DNA from: Pseudo-nitzschia pungens
Lineage: Eukaryota; Bacillariophyta; Bacillariophyceae; Bacillariales; Bacillariaceae
NCBI GenBank assembly: GCA_037355855.1
Contig: CM074760.1
Span: forward strand, 3,464,501 to 3,528,500
Length of the DNA: 64,000 nucleotides
Direction of reading: 5' to 3'
The notes below the pieces were generated by a model, which had not been told where the DNA came from, did not search any database, and saw nothing but the letters and a program-made list of their open reading frames with translations. Positions 55,562 through 64,000 of this stretch are shown piece after piece. Position 1 is the stretch's first letter. Every line of letters begins with the position of its first letter. A program made the position numbers and the translations under genes.

Positions 55562-57400
55562 CTACAGACCGAGTTCCTTTTTCAGCTTTTCGAATTCTTC
55601 GTCGACCTTGACCTCTCGCATCCTCCGTCGATCCTCTTCTTGTCGCGACGCGTACGAAGATCCCGTCCCTCGTCGATGCGGAGGCACGTCGTAGCTGTAG
55701 TTGGATCTCGTGCTCACGACCGACGAGGTGGACGGTGGTGGTGATGGCGAAGGTGATGGCGTGTTCGTGGAGCTGCTGCGTCTGGGTTCCGGACCCGGTT
55801 CGGGACTCCTGGCTGCGCCTCCATCGCCGCCGGTGGTCGACGACGACGAGGAGTAGGAGGACGTTGACCGCGAGGATGGATCGCGTCCAACCCCTCCCGA
55901 GGACCGAGAATCCGTCGACGATCGACCCCGGGATGCCGTTGTCCTTCGTCGCCCACTTCCCCTCCTGCCGCTTCCTCTGCTTCGGCGACCGGTGGAGGAG
56001 CCAAAGCCTTCGTTCATCCAGGAATCCTCACTATTGCTGGTGCTGGTGCTTCCGGCGGTAGCGTTGTCCCCGCTCGCGGTCCGCGTCCGCTCCCGTCTTT
56101 CGCTAGTACCGGCTGCCGATGATCCGGTGGTGGTCCCGGATCCATAGGACGACGACGACGACGAGCTGCTCCGGGAGGAGGACGCTGCCTCGGTTCGCAC
56201 GTCGTCCCACGAGCCGCCCCGCCGACCGCGACCCCGGCCCGAGGCGTAGTCGTCGTTTTGGCCCCCGTACGCAATCAGGTCCTTGTAGCGCGTCTGCAGT
56301 GCCAGGAGCCGCTTCTGGGCCCGCTGGAGGTACCCGCCAACGACCTCTTTGCGGGCCTTGAGCTCGGCCGCCCGTTCCTCCTTTTCGAGCTTCTCGCTGA
56401 ACCGGGCCGCCATTTTCGCTTCGGCGTCCACCGAGAAAATCTCGTCGTCCAGGTCTCGCGATTTCTTCTCGAGTTGTTTGACCACCAGATCGGTGTCGTC
56501 CATTTCTTCGGCAACCTCCTCCAGCGTCCCGGTTTGCAACAAAACCCTCAGCTGGGCGTCGTCGTCGCTGTCGCCGCTTCCAAAGCCCGAGGTTCCGGCC
56601 CCGCCCTCGAGGAATTCCAAAAACTCGTTGAAGATTCCTCCTCCCAGGCCCCCAATGCCACCCGAGACGGCGGCGCTCGCGGCACCCGTGAACATGTCCG
56701 AAAAGATCTGGCCAAAGGAATCTCCGCCGGTATCGTACCGTTCGTCGTCCTCTTTTCGATAGTTCGGCATGTAGTCTCTCCAATCGGTGCTGCCGCTCGC
56801 TCCGGCTCCCGACGCCGACGAGTAACCGCTGCTGCTGCTGCTTCGGCGGTGGGGAGGCGTCCATCCACCGTAGGAATCGGAAGTGCTGCTGCTCCCGCTT
56901 CCGCTGCCGCCACCGGAATTCGCTCCTCCCTTGGTTCCTCCCTTGCCCATCAGTTGCTCGTAGGCACCGTTGATCTTGGCGAATCGATCCGAGGCCTTCT
57001 TTTTGTCTTCCGGTGAGGAATGAACGTCCGTGACGACGTCGGGATGGTATTTCAGCGCCCTCTTTTTGTAGGCTCGCTTCAGCACCTTCTTGTCGGCGGT
57101 CGGCCGGTCCAGTCCCAGAATGACAAAGGGATCGTCGCTCAGAAAGGCAACGTCGTCGTCGGCTGCCGCCATTCGTCTCCGGATCGCGACGGCACGATTC
57201 TTCCTCGGGAGCGTCCGGCAAACGGAGAGTCTACCGCTGCTCGAAAACCGCGGCGAGGAACGTTCGTCAGCGCGTACATTGGTAGCGCCGACAACACCAC
57301 GGGAACTCGAAACGCGATGGATTGCCGGAATGGTAAAACCTTGGCATTCTTTCAGGGCTCCGACCGTAGCGGCGAAAACAGCCAGCTTGGCCACCATCAT
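55562..57400 (-). CDS. DnaJ/HSP40 J-domain protein with Ser/Gly-rich tail
   Basis: A 612-residue intronless protein. A short signal-like leader (MMVAKLAVFAATVGAL, then QGFTIPAI) is followed by a basic segment, fitting ER or plastid targeting. The J domain covers about residues 89-152 with the essential HPD at 119-121, so it should stimulate an Hsp70 partner. The rest is unusual for a co-chaperone: Gly/Ser-rich linker (160-225), an acidic helical segment (about 290-380, EEVAEEMDDTDLVVKQLEKK), then ~230 residues of Ser/Arg/Gly low complexity. No zinc-finger or C-terminal DnaJ substrate domain is visible. The gene is GC-rich and produces long antisense frames. Its 5' end faces the Bax-inhibitor-like gene. 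Confidence 0.85.
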   Translation of the reverse strand: MMVAKLAVFAATVGALKECQGFTIPAIHRVSSSRGVVGATNVRADERSSPRFSSSGRLSVCRTLPRKNRAVAIRRRMAAADDDVAFLSDDPFVILGLDRPTADKKVLKRAYKKRALKYHPDVVTDVHSSPEDKKKASDRFAKINGAYEQLMGKGGTKGGANSGGGSGSGSSSTSDSYGGWTPPHRRSSSSSGYSSASGAGASGSTDWRDYMPNYRKEDDERYDTGGDSFGQIFSDMFTGAASAAVSGGIGGLGGGIFNEFLEFLEGGAGTSGFGSGDSDDDAQLRVLLQTGTLEEVAEEMDDTDLVVKQLEKKSRDLDDEIFSVDAEAKMAARFSEKLEKEERAAELKARKEVVGGYLQRAQKRLLALQTRYKDLIAYGGQNDDYASGRGRGRRGGSWDDVRTEAASSSRSSSSSSSSYGSGTTTGSSAAGTSERRERTRTASGDNATAGSTSTSNSEDSWMNEGFGSSTGRRSRGSGRRGSGRRRTTASRGRSSTDSRSSGGVGRDPSSRSTSSYSSSSSTTGGDGGAARSPEPGPEPRRSSSTNTPSPSPSPPPSTSSVVSTRSNYSYDVPPHRRGTGSSYASRQEEDRRRMREVKVDEEFEKLKKELGL

Positions 57401-58083
57401 CCTCCGATATTGCTGGTGATTTGTGCACCTTGCGCTTTCTCAATACTGCCAAAAATCAATGATATGGAGCGGAATAAAAATATAATCTTTTATCGAATGG
57501 TGTAAGCTTAGTTGCACATCAAAAATCAACAACGAATCGAAAACTCGATCGTAACCTTACTTGTAGTCGAAAAGTCGAAGAAATGAGTTGATCTTTGCTG
57601 ACGATGAAGCACTGAATTGCAGTTCCTGCCATATGTCTCGTTCCGAGTTTCTGGTTCATTCTACGCGACGTACGTGTACCGGTAAGGTTATCCTACATTC
57701 GCCTGTAGACTGTACGACCTCTTCCGTACAGTTACTTACTTTGTACACAACCAGCGTACGGGAAAGAGTGAGGAACATGTACGAGTAACTTACTCGTACG
57801 GTAGGAAAGGAAAATCTGAAAAAAAACAGGATTGAACGAATCGTGACTGAATCAATCTCAAAAGTGACGATGGCACCACTGGCACCTCTGGCATCTCCGC
57901 ATGGTCTGAGGTCTCAGGATCTTCTTTTCGAATCCAAAATTTGTCATTCAACAATAACCCGCTACGATTAACCTTACCATACGATACCTGGTTCAGTGCC
58001 CTCCATCCACCGCATCTACCATCCACGCTCCACTCAATTCCAATCAAAAACCAATCTTTCAATCGATCAACCCATCGCAAACC
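57401..58083. other. Shared upstream region of two divergent genes
   Basis: 683 bases between the DnaJ and Bax-inhibitor-like start codons. No gene. Dispersed words are dense: CGTAACCTTACTTG near 57552, GTACCGGTAAGGTTATCC at 57676, ACGAGTAACTTACTCGTACG at 57781, and TTAACCTTACCATACG at 57968. Confidence 0.6.
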
Positions 58084-59379
58084 ATGACAACAGCGACGGG
58101 CAACGATCGAACGGGCGGCGTTCGACGGCGACAACGACGAGGCTCCCAACCGATCCGGAACAACATCAAGCTCTTGGCGCCGGCTTTCTGTTGCTGCGCG
58201 TGGGTGCTGGTGTTCGCGTCGGGGTCTGCCTCGGCTCGAAGCCTCGGTGGCGCGCGGTCGACGCTTTCGTCCCCCGTCGGCCTCGCCTCCGCCTCGGTTC
58301 CCACCGCCGCGTTTTTCCGGCGCGAGGCAGCGCTCGCATCCGCATCCGAGAATGCCGGCGGAACAGCAACAGCAACAGCAACGGCAACAGCAACCGCAGG
58401 GACCCGGGCCACGACGGCGGCGGCGGCGGCACTGCTGCACGGCCTCCGGGGAGGATCGTCGCGCGGCGGCGGCGGCGGTCGCGGATCCTTTTCCTATCGA
58501 CCGACTCCCCCCAAGTCGGTGAATTCCTTGGGGAAATCCTCGGACGAGTCGGGCTTTGCCTGGAACAAGAACCGAAACAGGCGGGATGAGTACGAGGAGG
58601 AAGGCGACGAAGACGAGGAGGAAGACGTTCGGGAAGCCATCGATTCCTTTCTGACCCGGGATTCTAGAAACTCCTTCATTGCTCGTGTCTACGGGATCCT
58701 GTCCGTCCAGCTGGTGTTCACGGCCATCACCTGCCTCTTGTTTGGAACCTTTGCCCCGCTGACCAACATTTTCGTCAGGAACTCCATCACGGGCAAGGCC
58801 TCGCCGTTGCTCTTCCTGCCCCTGGCGGGCGTGATGCTCTCGACGGTGGCCTGGTTCCGGGTGGCCATGAGCCCCGAAGCCCGCCAGAAATCCCCCAACA
58901 AGTGGTGGTGGCTGGCCGTCTTCACGGTCGGGGAGTCCCTGTCGATCGGCGCCATTTCCAGCCTGTACAAGCTCCGATCGGTCATCCTTGCCATGGGCGC
59001 GACGGCGCTGGCCGCCGGAACGGTCTCCCTGTACACGATTTCGCAAAAGAATTCCAAGTACGACCTGAGCCAGTGGGGGGCGACCCTCTCGAGCTGGGCC
59101 ACGATCTTGCTGGTCTATTTGCTCCTGGGGGTCGCCCAAAAGGCGGGCTGGCTGCCGTTCGGATTCCTGCCCTTCTCCGACATGCTGTACTCCGTTTTTG
59201 CGACCTGCTTGTTCTCCGTCTTTCTGGCCTACCACACGAAACTCATCGTGGGCGGCAAGCACGCCAAGTACCGCATGAACGAGAAGGATTATGTCTACGG
59301 TGCAATGGCCCTCTACGTGGACATTGTCAATATTTTCTTGAACCTCTTGCAGCTCCTCGGGGACGAACGAGACAGATAA
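58084..59379 (+). CDS. Bax inhibitor-1 / TMBIM family membrane protein
   Basis: A 431-residue intronless protein. The first ~200 residues are a poorly conserved leader with one hydrophobic stretch (FCCCAWVLVFASGSASARS), an Ala/Thr-rich part (consistent with targeting), and an acidic DEYEEEGDEDEEEDVREAI segment. The last ~230 residues carry about seven hydrophobic helices and the BI-1 family pattern: FIARVYGILSVQLVFTAITC, then GATALAAGTVSLYTISQK, and AYHTKLIVGGKHAKYRMNEK with Asp residues near LYVDIVNIFLNLLQLLG. Family members act as pH-dependent Ca2+ leak channels in the ER and other membranes. The long leader suggests a plastid or other organelle, but this is not certain. A 594-codon antisense frame overlaps and is an artefact of high GC. 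Confidence 0.9.
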   Translation: MTTATGNDRTGGVRRRQRRGSQPIRNNIKLLAPAFCCCAWVLVFASGSASARSLGGARSTLSSPVGLASASVPTAAFFRREAALASASENAGGTATATATATATAGTRATTAAAAALLHGLRGGSSRGGGGGRGSFSYRPTPPKSVNSLGKSSDESGFAWNKNRNRRDEYEEEGDEDEEEDVREAIDSFLTRDSRNSFIARVYGILSVQLVFTAITCLLFGTFAPLTNIFVRNSITGKASPLLFLPLAGVMLSTVAWFRVAMSPEARQKSPNKWWWLAVFTVGESLSIGAISSLYKLRSVILAMGATALAAGTVSLYTISQKNSKYDLSQWGATLSSWATILLVYLLLGVAQKAGWLPFGFLPFSDMLYSVFATCLFSVFLAYHTKLIVGGKHAKYRMNEKDYVYGAMALYVDIVNIFLNLLQLLGDERDR

Positions 59380-60060
59380 GAGTGAGTCGAAGGTGGGGTT
59401 TGGTGCCGATTGATTCGGTCGGTATCGGAACGACAAAATGGTCGCTACACGCATGCGGCATCCCACACCGAACACGGCGAGTTTCGCGAATCGCACCCGC
59501 GGAACACACGGGCATCGCTCGAAGACTACGTGTGATCGAAACCTGAACTTGCGATCGATTGCTAGTATTATCATTGAACCCGAGCCTCTCGCAGACCGAA
59601 CGCAAGGTTCGCTACCATCCCCTCAAATACATTTTTGGGTATGGTCAAATATATAATAGTTTTGCGAGCATTTTATTTTTCTCCAAACCGATCCATCGTC
59701 CTGTCGCAAACGCTCAGTGCAGAGGCACGCTTACTGAAACCCGTCCGATGTGATCCAAGTTGAATTGCTTTCTCTACATTCGTATTATATTTTTACCAGT
59801 TGTAATTGAACGCCTTATCTCCCAGTTGCTCGCGTATTTTCCTATTTTGCGTTTCGCTGTCGTCTTTGTTACTCAATGAATCAACGGACAACCTCCCTTG
59901 GCTACGATTTTTTTCGAATCGGTTCCGCAACCACAACGAATCAAAATGAGTTGAAGAAAGAAAAAAACTGAGTTGCTTATCGTAACCACGGGGGTTTCGT
60001 ATTTCTTCTGTAAACGAACAAGAGGATTCACAGCGGCAACGTCACAACAGGACACTTTAC
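59380..60060. other. Convergent intergenic region
   Basis: No gene. It holds the 3' ends of the Bax-inhibitor-like and AP-3 sigma genes. Confidence 0.55.
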
Positions 60061-60495
60061 TCACTCCTTGATAGATTGCAAGACAGCTGATAAATTCGTT
60101 TCCAGTACCATTCCGCCCATGACTATTTCGTCCAATATATAATGAATCCGATCGGAATGGAAAATGAGATCCAATTCGCAAACATTCTCGAAACACTTGT
60201 CCAGGGCCTCGACGGAGACCTGGATCAAATCAAGAATGCCCAGATCCGATTCTTGTGCGTCGACCGCGAAAATAAAATACAACGTGGCATAATGTCGGTA
60301 AATCAGTTTTACATTTTCGCCCCATTCCGGAACTACCCCCTCTAGGTAGTTGCAAAAACTATCGGGCCGAGATGTTACCTGCGAGAAGACGCGCCGTATC
60401 ACGCTCTGCTGCACTTGTTCCGACTCGACGGCTTGGTAGAATTTGACCAGCCGGGGTTTCCCATGGTTGTTGACGATTATTATTCCCTTGATCAT
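60061..60495 (-). CDS. AP-3 complex sigma subunit
   Basis: A 144-residue intronless protein forming the small subunit of the AP-3 adaptor complex, which sorts cargo from endosomes to vacuole or lysosome-like compartments. The whole length is a longin-type clathrin adaptor small-chain domain: MIKGIIIVNNHGKPRLVKFY, RHYATLYFIFAVDAQESDLGILDLIQV, and VEALDKCFENVCELDLIFH. The ILDLIQVFVE-like segment and the absence of the AP-1/AP-2 R-K-x-W-F pattern point to sigma-3. The length is near the lower end of the family. Confidence 0.94.
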   Translation of the reverse strand: MIKGIIIVNNHGKPRLVKFYQAVESEQVQQSVIRRVFSQVTSRPDSFCNYLEGVVPEWGENVKLIYRHYATLYFIFAVDAQESDLGILDLIQVSVEALDKCFENVCELDLIFHSDRIHYILDEIVMGGMVLETNLSAVLQSIKE

Positions 60496-61628
60496 ACTCT
60501 ATTCTGCTCCTCTTTTACCTTTCTGGTTCAACTCCCAGAATAGATGTGTGGTTCCAACGTAATTTCTTGGATACTCGGAAGAAACGCTTTGCGAGTTGAC
60601 TGGGTCATTCATACACCGACCAGCTTCATCAGAAGGCGCAATAAATAATAACAGTAATAATGACAGTACGAAGTACACGTAACGAAAAAGCAGCGCAAAA
60701 CGATCTTGTTGCTTGTCGGACGGAGCTTTCGGGATCATTACGAAGTACTAAGTCTTACGGGTATTACTGTATTATTTTGAGATTGTTTTGATTGATGATT
60801 CATTCGACAATCTCCAATTTTTGTGTTCGTGACAGATGTTGATCGTGTCCAGACTCTAGATCAATTAAGGTTAAGTTTTGGAAATTGATGGTTACCATAA
60901 GGTTAGTATCTTGCACTGATACTCATAGAGACCATCGGCCGTTGGCTGTGTCACGAGTAACGAGACACGAAGCAGCCGCGTGAAGCAGCCGTGTGAAGCA
61001 GATGCTTGACACAGATGCTTCATTCCACATCAAAATCTGATATGAATGCTTCACGAAGCTTACCGCTCTCACCTTATTACTTCGCGCAAGATCTTCGAAT
61101 TTTTGATGCCCCGTTGCCGACACGTCATTGGTTTCAGCAGTAACAGTTGAATATTGGTCTTAAAGATTGCGTTTGAGGGTTCGTTTGCATAAGTCGTCCT
61201 AGTCGTATGACTACCAGTACGGTGCATTGGCGAGACCAATAATTAATGGCGTTTTTCCACGCTGGCCTCTCTGTTCCTTATGTTCTTTTAACGGTGTTCC
61301 CCACTGAATTTTCATTTCTATCTCATCCGTCACCCCCAAACCGAGGAACAAACATCTTCTTTCTGATTATAGTCGACTGAACTTTTTGCTAAGGGGTGCT
61401 TTATGTTCATGCGAGCAAGGCGAGCAAGCGGTGTATATCTTCCGGCACGAACCTCAACCTAAAAGTAGATATGACATCTTCGGGAAGAATTGCCATGATT
61501 CTCGTTTCGGAATCAACGGCCAGAAACGATTGGCACGAAATGCATCAGCATGCTTTGCTGAAGCATCATGTATTCCAAAGGTCCAATCCAATTTTGTCAC
61601 AAAAAGTCAAAACCAAAAGTTGTCAACC
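60496..61628. other. Intergenic region upstream of glutamine synthetase
   Basis: No supported gene. 60499-60738 is AT-rich. Three direct copies of a 13-base GTGAAGCAGCCGT-like unit lie at 60967-61005, followed by the inverted form TGCTTCAC at 61048-61055. 61080-61628 is the presumptive promoter and 5' untranslated region of the GS gene. The open frame reaches back to 61386 with no recognisable protein content ahead of the signal peptide. Confidence 0.55.
60967..61057. repeat. GAAGCAGCC direct repeats with a facing inverted copy
   Basis: Three near-identical 13-base copies (CGAAGCAGCCGCG, TGAAGCAGCCGTG, TGAAGCAGATGCT) and one inverted GCTTCACGAAGC further right. The region could form a hairpin. 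Confidence 0.65.
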
Positions 61629-63054
61629 ATGAAGTTCTCCACTGCCATCCTTGCTCTTGCCAGCGCCTCGTCCGCCATGGCCTTTGCTCCTGTATCGCAA
61701 CAGGCGAAGAGCACTGCATTGAACGGTGTCCTTGGAAAGAATACTGGTCAATCCAGTTTGGATCCTGCTGTCATCGCCAAGTATGACTCCCTTCCATTCC
61801 CAGCCGACACGATCATGGCCGAATACGTTTGGGTTGACGCCGTTGGAAACACCCGATCCAAGACCCGCACTTTGCCTGCTTCCAAGGCCGAGTCTGTTGA
61901 GTCGCTTCCCAAGTGGAACTTCGACGGTTCGTCCACCGACCAGGCCCCCGGTGACGACTCCGAGGTCATCTTGAAGCCTCAACGTATCTTCAAGGATCCT
62001 TTCCGCCCCCGAGAAGATGGAGTCAGTAACATCCTGGTCATGTGCGATACCTACACTCCTGCCGGAGAGCCCCTCGAGACCAATACTCGTGCTTTCGGTA
62101 AGTTGCCAAAATTGTCGCAGTTAGTGTTAACTTTGTCGTGAGTTTTTATTTTACTTTTTATGTCGAAAGATTTTTTTCTAATGCCAGCCAACGTGTTACA
62201 AACGTTATTTTTCACCAATGATTACAATGGAATTTTTTTTCGGTTGTCATGAACCGCCTTAATTTACCTGTTTTTCAGCCGAACAATACTTCAAAGGAAA
62301 CGAAGACCAAGAAATCTGGTTCGGTTTGGAACAAGAATTCACCCTCTTCAACTTGGACGAACGCACTCCTCTCGGATGGCCTGAGGGTGGCATGCCCAGC
62401 CGTCCTCAAGGACCTTACTACTGCTCCGTTGGACCCGAAAACAACTTCGGACGTGCCATCACCGACTCTTTGTACAAGGCCTGCTTGTACGCCGGAATCA
62501 ACATCTCTGGAGTCAATGGAGAAGTCATGCCTGGACAACAGGAATACCAAGTTGGACCTTGCGTCGGAATCGATGCTGGTGACCAACTTATGATGTCCCG
62601 ATACATTCTCATGCGTGTCTGCGAAGACTTCCAAGTCTACTGCACCCTCCACCCTAAGCCTATTGTTGAGGGAGACTGGAACGGAGCCGGTATGCACACC
62701 AACGTCTCCACCAAGGCCATGCGTGAGGAAGGTGGACTTGAGGTCATCAAGCAAGCTATCTACAAGCTTGGAGAAAAGCACAAGGAACACATTGAAATCT
62801 ACGGAGAAGGAAACGAACTTCGTCTTACCGGAAAATTCGAAACCGCCTCCATCGAACAATTCTCCTTCGGTATTGCCAACCGTGGAGCCTCTGTCCGTAT
62901 TGGACGTGACACACAAGCTGAAGGCAAGGGATACTTCGAAGATCGTCGACCATCCTCCAATGCCGATCCGTACCTCGTCACCGGAAAGATCATGTCCACC
63001 ATCATGGGACCTGAGGCCCCTGAAATCGCTCCTTTGGATAAGGAAGAAGCCTAA
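61629..63054 (+). CDS. Plastid-type glutamine synthetase (GSII)
   Basis: Makes glutamine from glutamate and ammonium with ATP; in diatoms the plastid GSII is thought to assimilate ammonium from nitrate reduction. Exon 1 is 61629-62097 and exon 2 is 62279-63054, with a 181-base intron (donor GTAAGT, acceptor TTTTTCAG). The phase-1 join yields NTRAF-AEQYF and a 414-residue precursor. The leader [21 protein letters not shown] is a textbook diatom plastid signal with the cleavage motif AMAFAP. Eukaryotic GSII motifs are complete: [13 protein letters not shown], the catalytic [29 protein letters not shown], and [13 protein letters not shown]. The frame extends 243 bases upstream of the start, but that part lacks coding character. 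Codon bias resembles GAPDH, so high expression is likely. Confidence 0.97.
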
Positions 63055-64000
63055 ACACACAAAGCAAACCAGTCACCAACCACAATCGATTTTGTCAGCA
63101 GTGGTGTGAAGGGAAATCGCTACTGTATTTTTAAGAATATTTAATAGAGGTCAGCTACACGAACACAATGGTTTTCTATTTCAAACGTCCACTGCGTTTA
63201 ATTTTTCGTTAGTTCCTGTAGTGTCGAGTTTCTGTTCTAACTCAGTCTATCAGTTGCAAATCTTTTTGCAATTTTTCTCGAAGACTACGTAATGATACTA
63301 CGAAGTATTATGTTTTTTTTTAATGGCGGTCAACTAACACCATATTGGCCATGGACCAATTGGATCAATGAAGAGACAGCCTGGCCATCTGTCACATCTT
63401 TTTCAAATACGATATCTGACACCCTGCAGTTGTTGTCCGGAGGACATCTTCATAATACGGTAATCTTACGGTAACTTACCATTCATACCGGTACCTTTCT
63501 CGGCTCAATTTCGATGAGATCCCATATCCTATTAGTGGAGTTGTAAAAATTGGAATTGCATAAACATTTTTAGAACGTAGGTCTTAGTTCGGCAGAACTG
63601 GGGGTCTGGGGGTGGAGAAAAGTGAAAAAGTCGTAAAAAAAGGTTTTTTGTGGTAGGCTTCTACGAGAAATTGAACTGTTAAAACCTAGTGAAAAACACT
63701 TAATTCTGTGGAAGCCATTAAAAATGATTATAAATGAGGTATGGCAATACAAAATTAGAATATAGCATGTCGTAATCAATAAAGACAGTTATTTCAGTTA
63801 CATAGAATGAGAAATGAGATCAAAAACGAGAGTTCCCAATTATAATTTAGAAATTCGCATGTCAGTAATGGTTTGGACAGTTATTTCGATTGTTATTATT
63901 ATCATGGCTTTAATAATGTAGTACGAATTATTTTTGATTTCAAATTGTATATTATAATCGCAGTACGTAGTCATACAATGTTGTTTACTTCGTATATGGT
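63055..64000. other. Intergenic region to the window edge
   Basis: No supported gene. 63450-63510 carries dispersed words (ACGGTAATCTTACGGTAACT, ATACCGGTACC). From 63540 on the DNA is AT-rich. Anything beginning here would continue beyond the window. Confidence 0.5.

Noticed and set aside
57790..59574. 594-codon open frame on the minus strand
   Set aside because: It lies antisense to the Bax-inhibitor-like gene, has Gly/Arg/Gln composition typical of a GC-rich shadow frame, and shows no domain.

Overview
The window looks like nuclear DNA of a diatom, most likely a pennate one. The genes are eukaryotic, many are interrupted by short GT-AG introns (95 to 324 bases), and several proteins begin with the two-part plastid leader of diatoms: an ER signal peptide ending in an A-S/M-A-F-like cleavage motif, then a basic, Ser/Ala-rich transit peptide (glutamine synthetase, GAPDH, tyrosyl-tRNA synthetase, a CPBP membrane protease, a PDZ-ferredoxin protein). 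The species cannot be fixed from the sequence alone. I support 22 protein genes, about one per 2.9 kb. They are mostly unrelated housekeeping or lineage-specific genes with no operon-like organisation. Nine have an intron that I could place by reading-frame continuity, and one (positions 47006-47372) is a 65-residue gene visible only after splicing.

Layout. 1-12 kb: a p300/CBP-type histone acetyltransferase (minus), a mitochondrial carrier (plus) and a PX-domain protein (minus). 12-15.3 kb: gene-free, with a strongly CpG-depleted block. 15.4-24.4 kb: a PDZ plus [2Fe-2S] ferredoxin-like plastid protein, organellar TyrRS, D-2-hydroxyglutarate dehydrogenase (3 exons), and an INCENP-like protein carrying a SAP motif, a 9-residue repeat array and an IN-box. 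25.9-30 kb: pyruvate dehydrogenase E1 beta and a bestrophin-like channel. 32-38.3 kb: a secreted 2OG-Fe(II) oxygenase, a DUF1995 protein and a CPBP protease transcribed divergently, and a prenylated PRL-type phosphatase. 39.7-47.4 kb: a single-pass LRR protein, a myristoylation-competent protein with 17 tandem repeats, and the 65-residue gene. 47.4-53.8 kb: repeat-rich, with a 1.27-kb element bounded by ~254-bp inverted repeats, minisatellites and a small Ala/Ser-rich protein. 53.8-64 kb: plastid GAPDH, a DnaJ protein, a Bax-inhibitor-1 family protein, AP-3 sigma, and plastid-type glutamine synthetase II.

Functional links are loose. Plastid carbon and nitrogen metabolism (GAPDH, GS), plastid translation (TyrRS) and plastid membrane or redox proteins (CPBP, DUF1995, PDZ-ferredoxin) are well represented. 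D-2-hydroxyglutarate dehydrogenase and PDH E1 beta are mitochondrial. The INCENP-like and CBP proteins are nuclear.

Two genome-level signals stand out. First, the intergenic DNA is sprinkled with a small vocabulary of short palindromic words (GTAAGGTTAC/GTAACCTTAC, GTACCGGTAC, TACGAAGTA, CGTACGAGTA) that I did not see inside coding sequence. Second, several AT-rich blocks are almost free of CG dinucleotides, as expected for old, methylated, decayed repeats. The most promising undescribed protein is the 17-repeat protein at 42401-45822.
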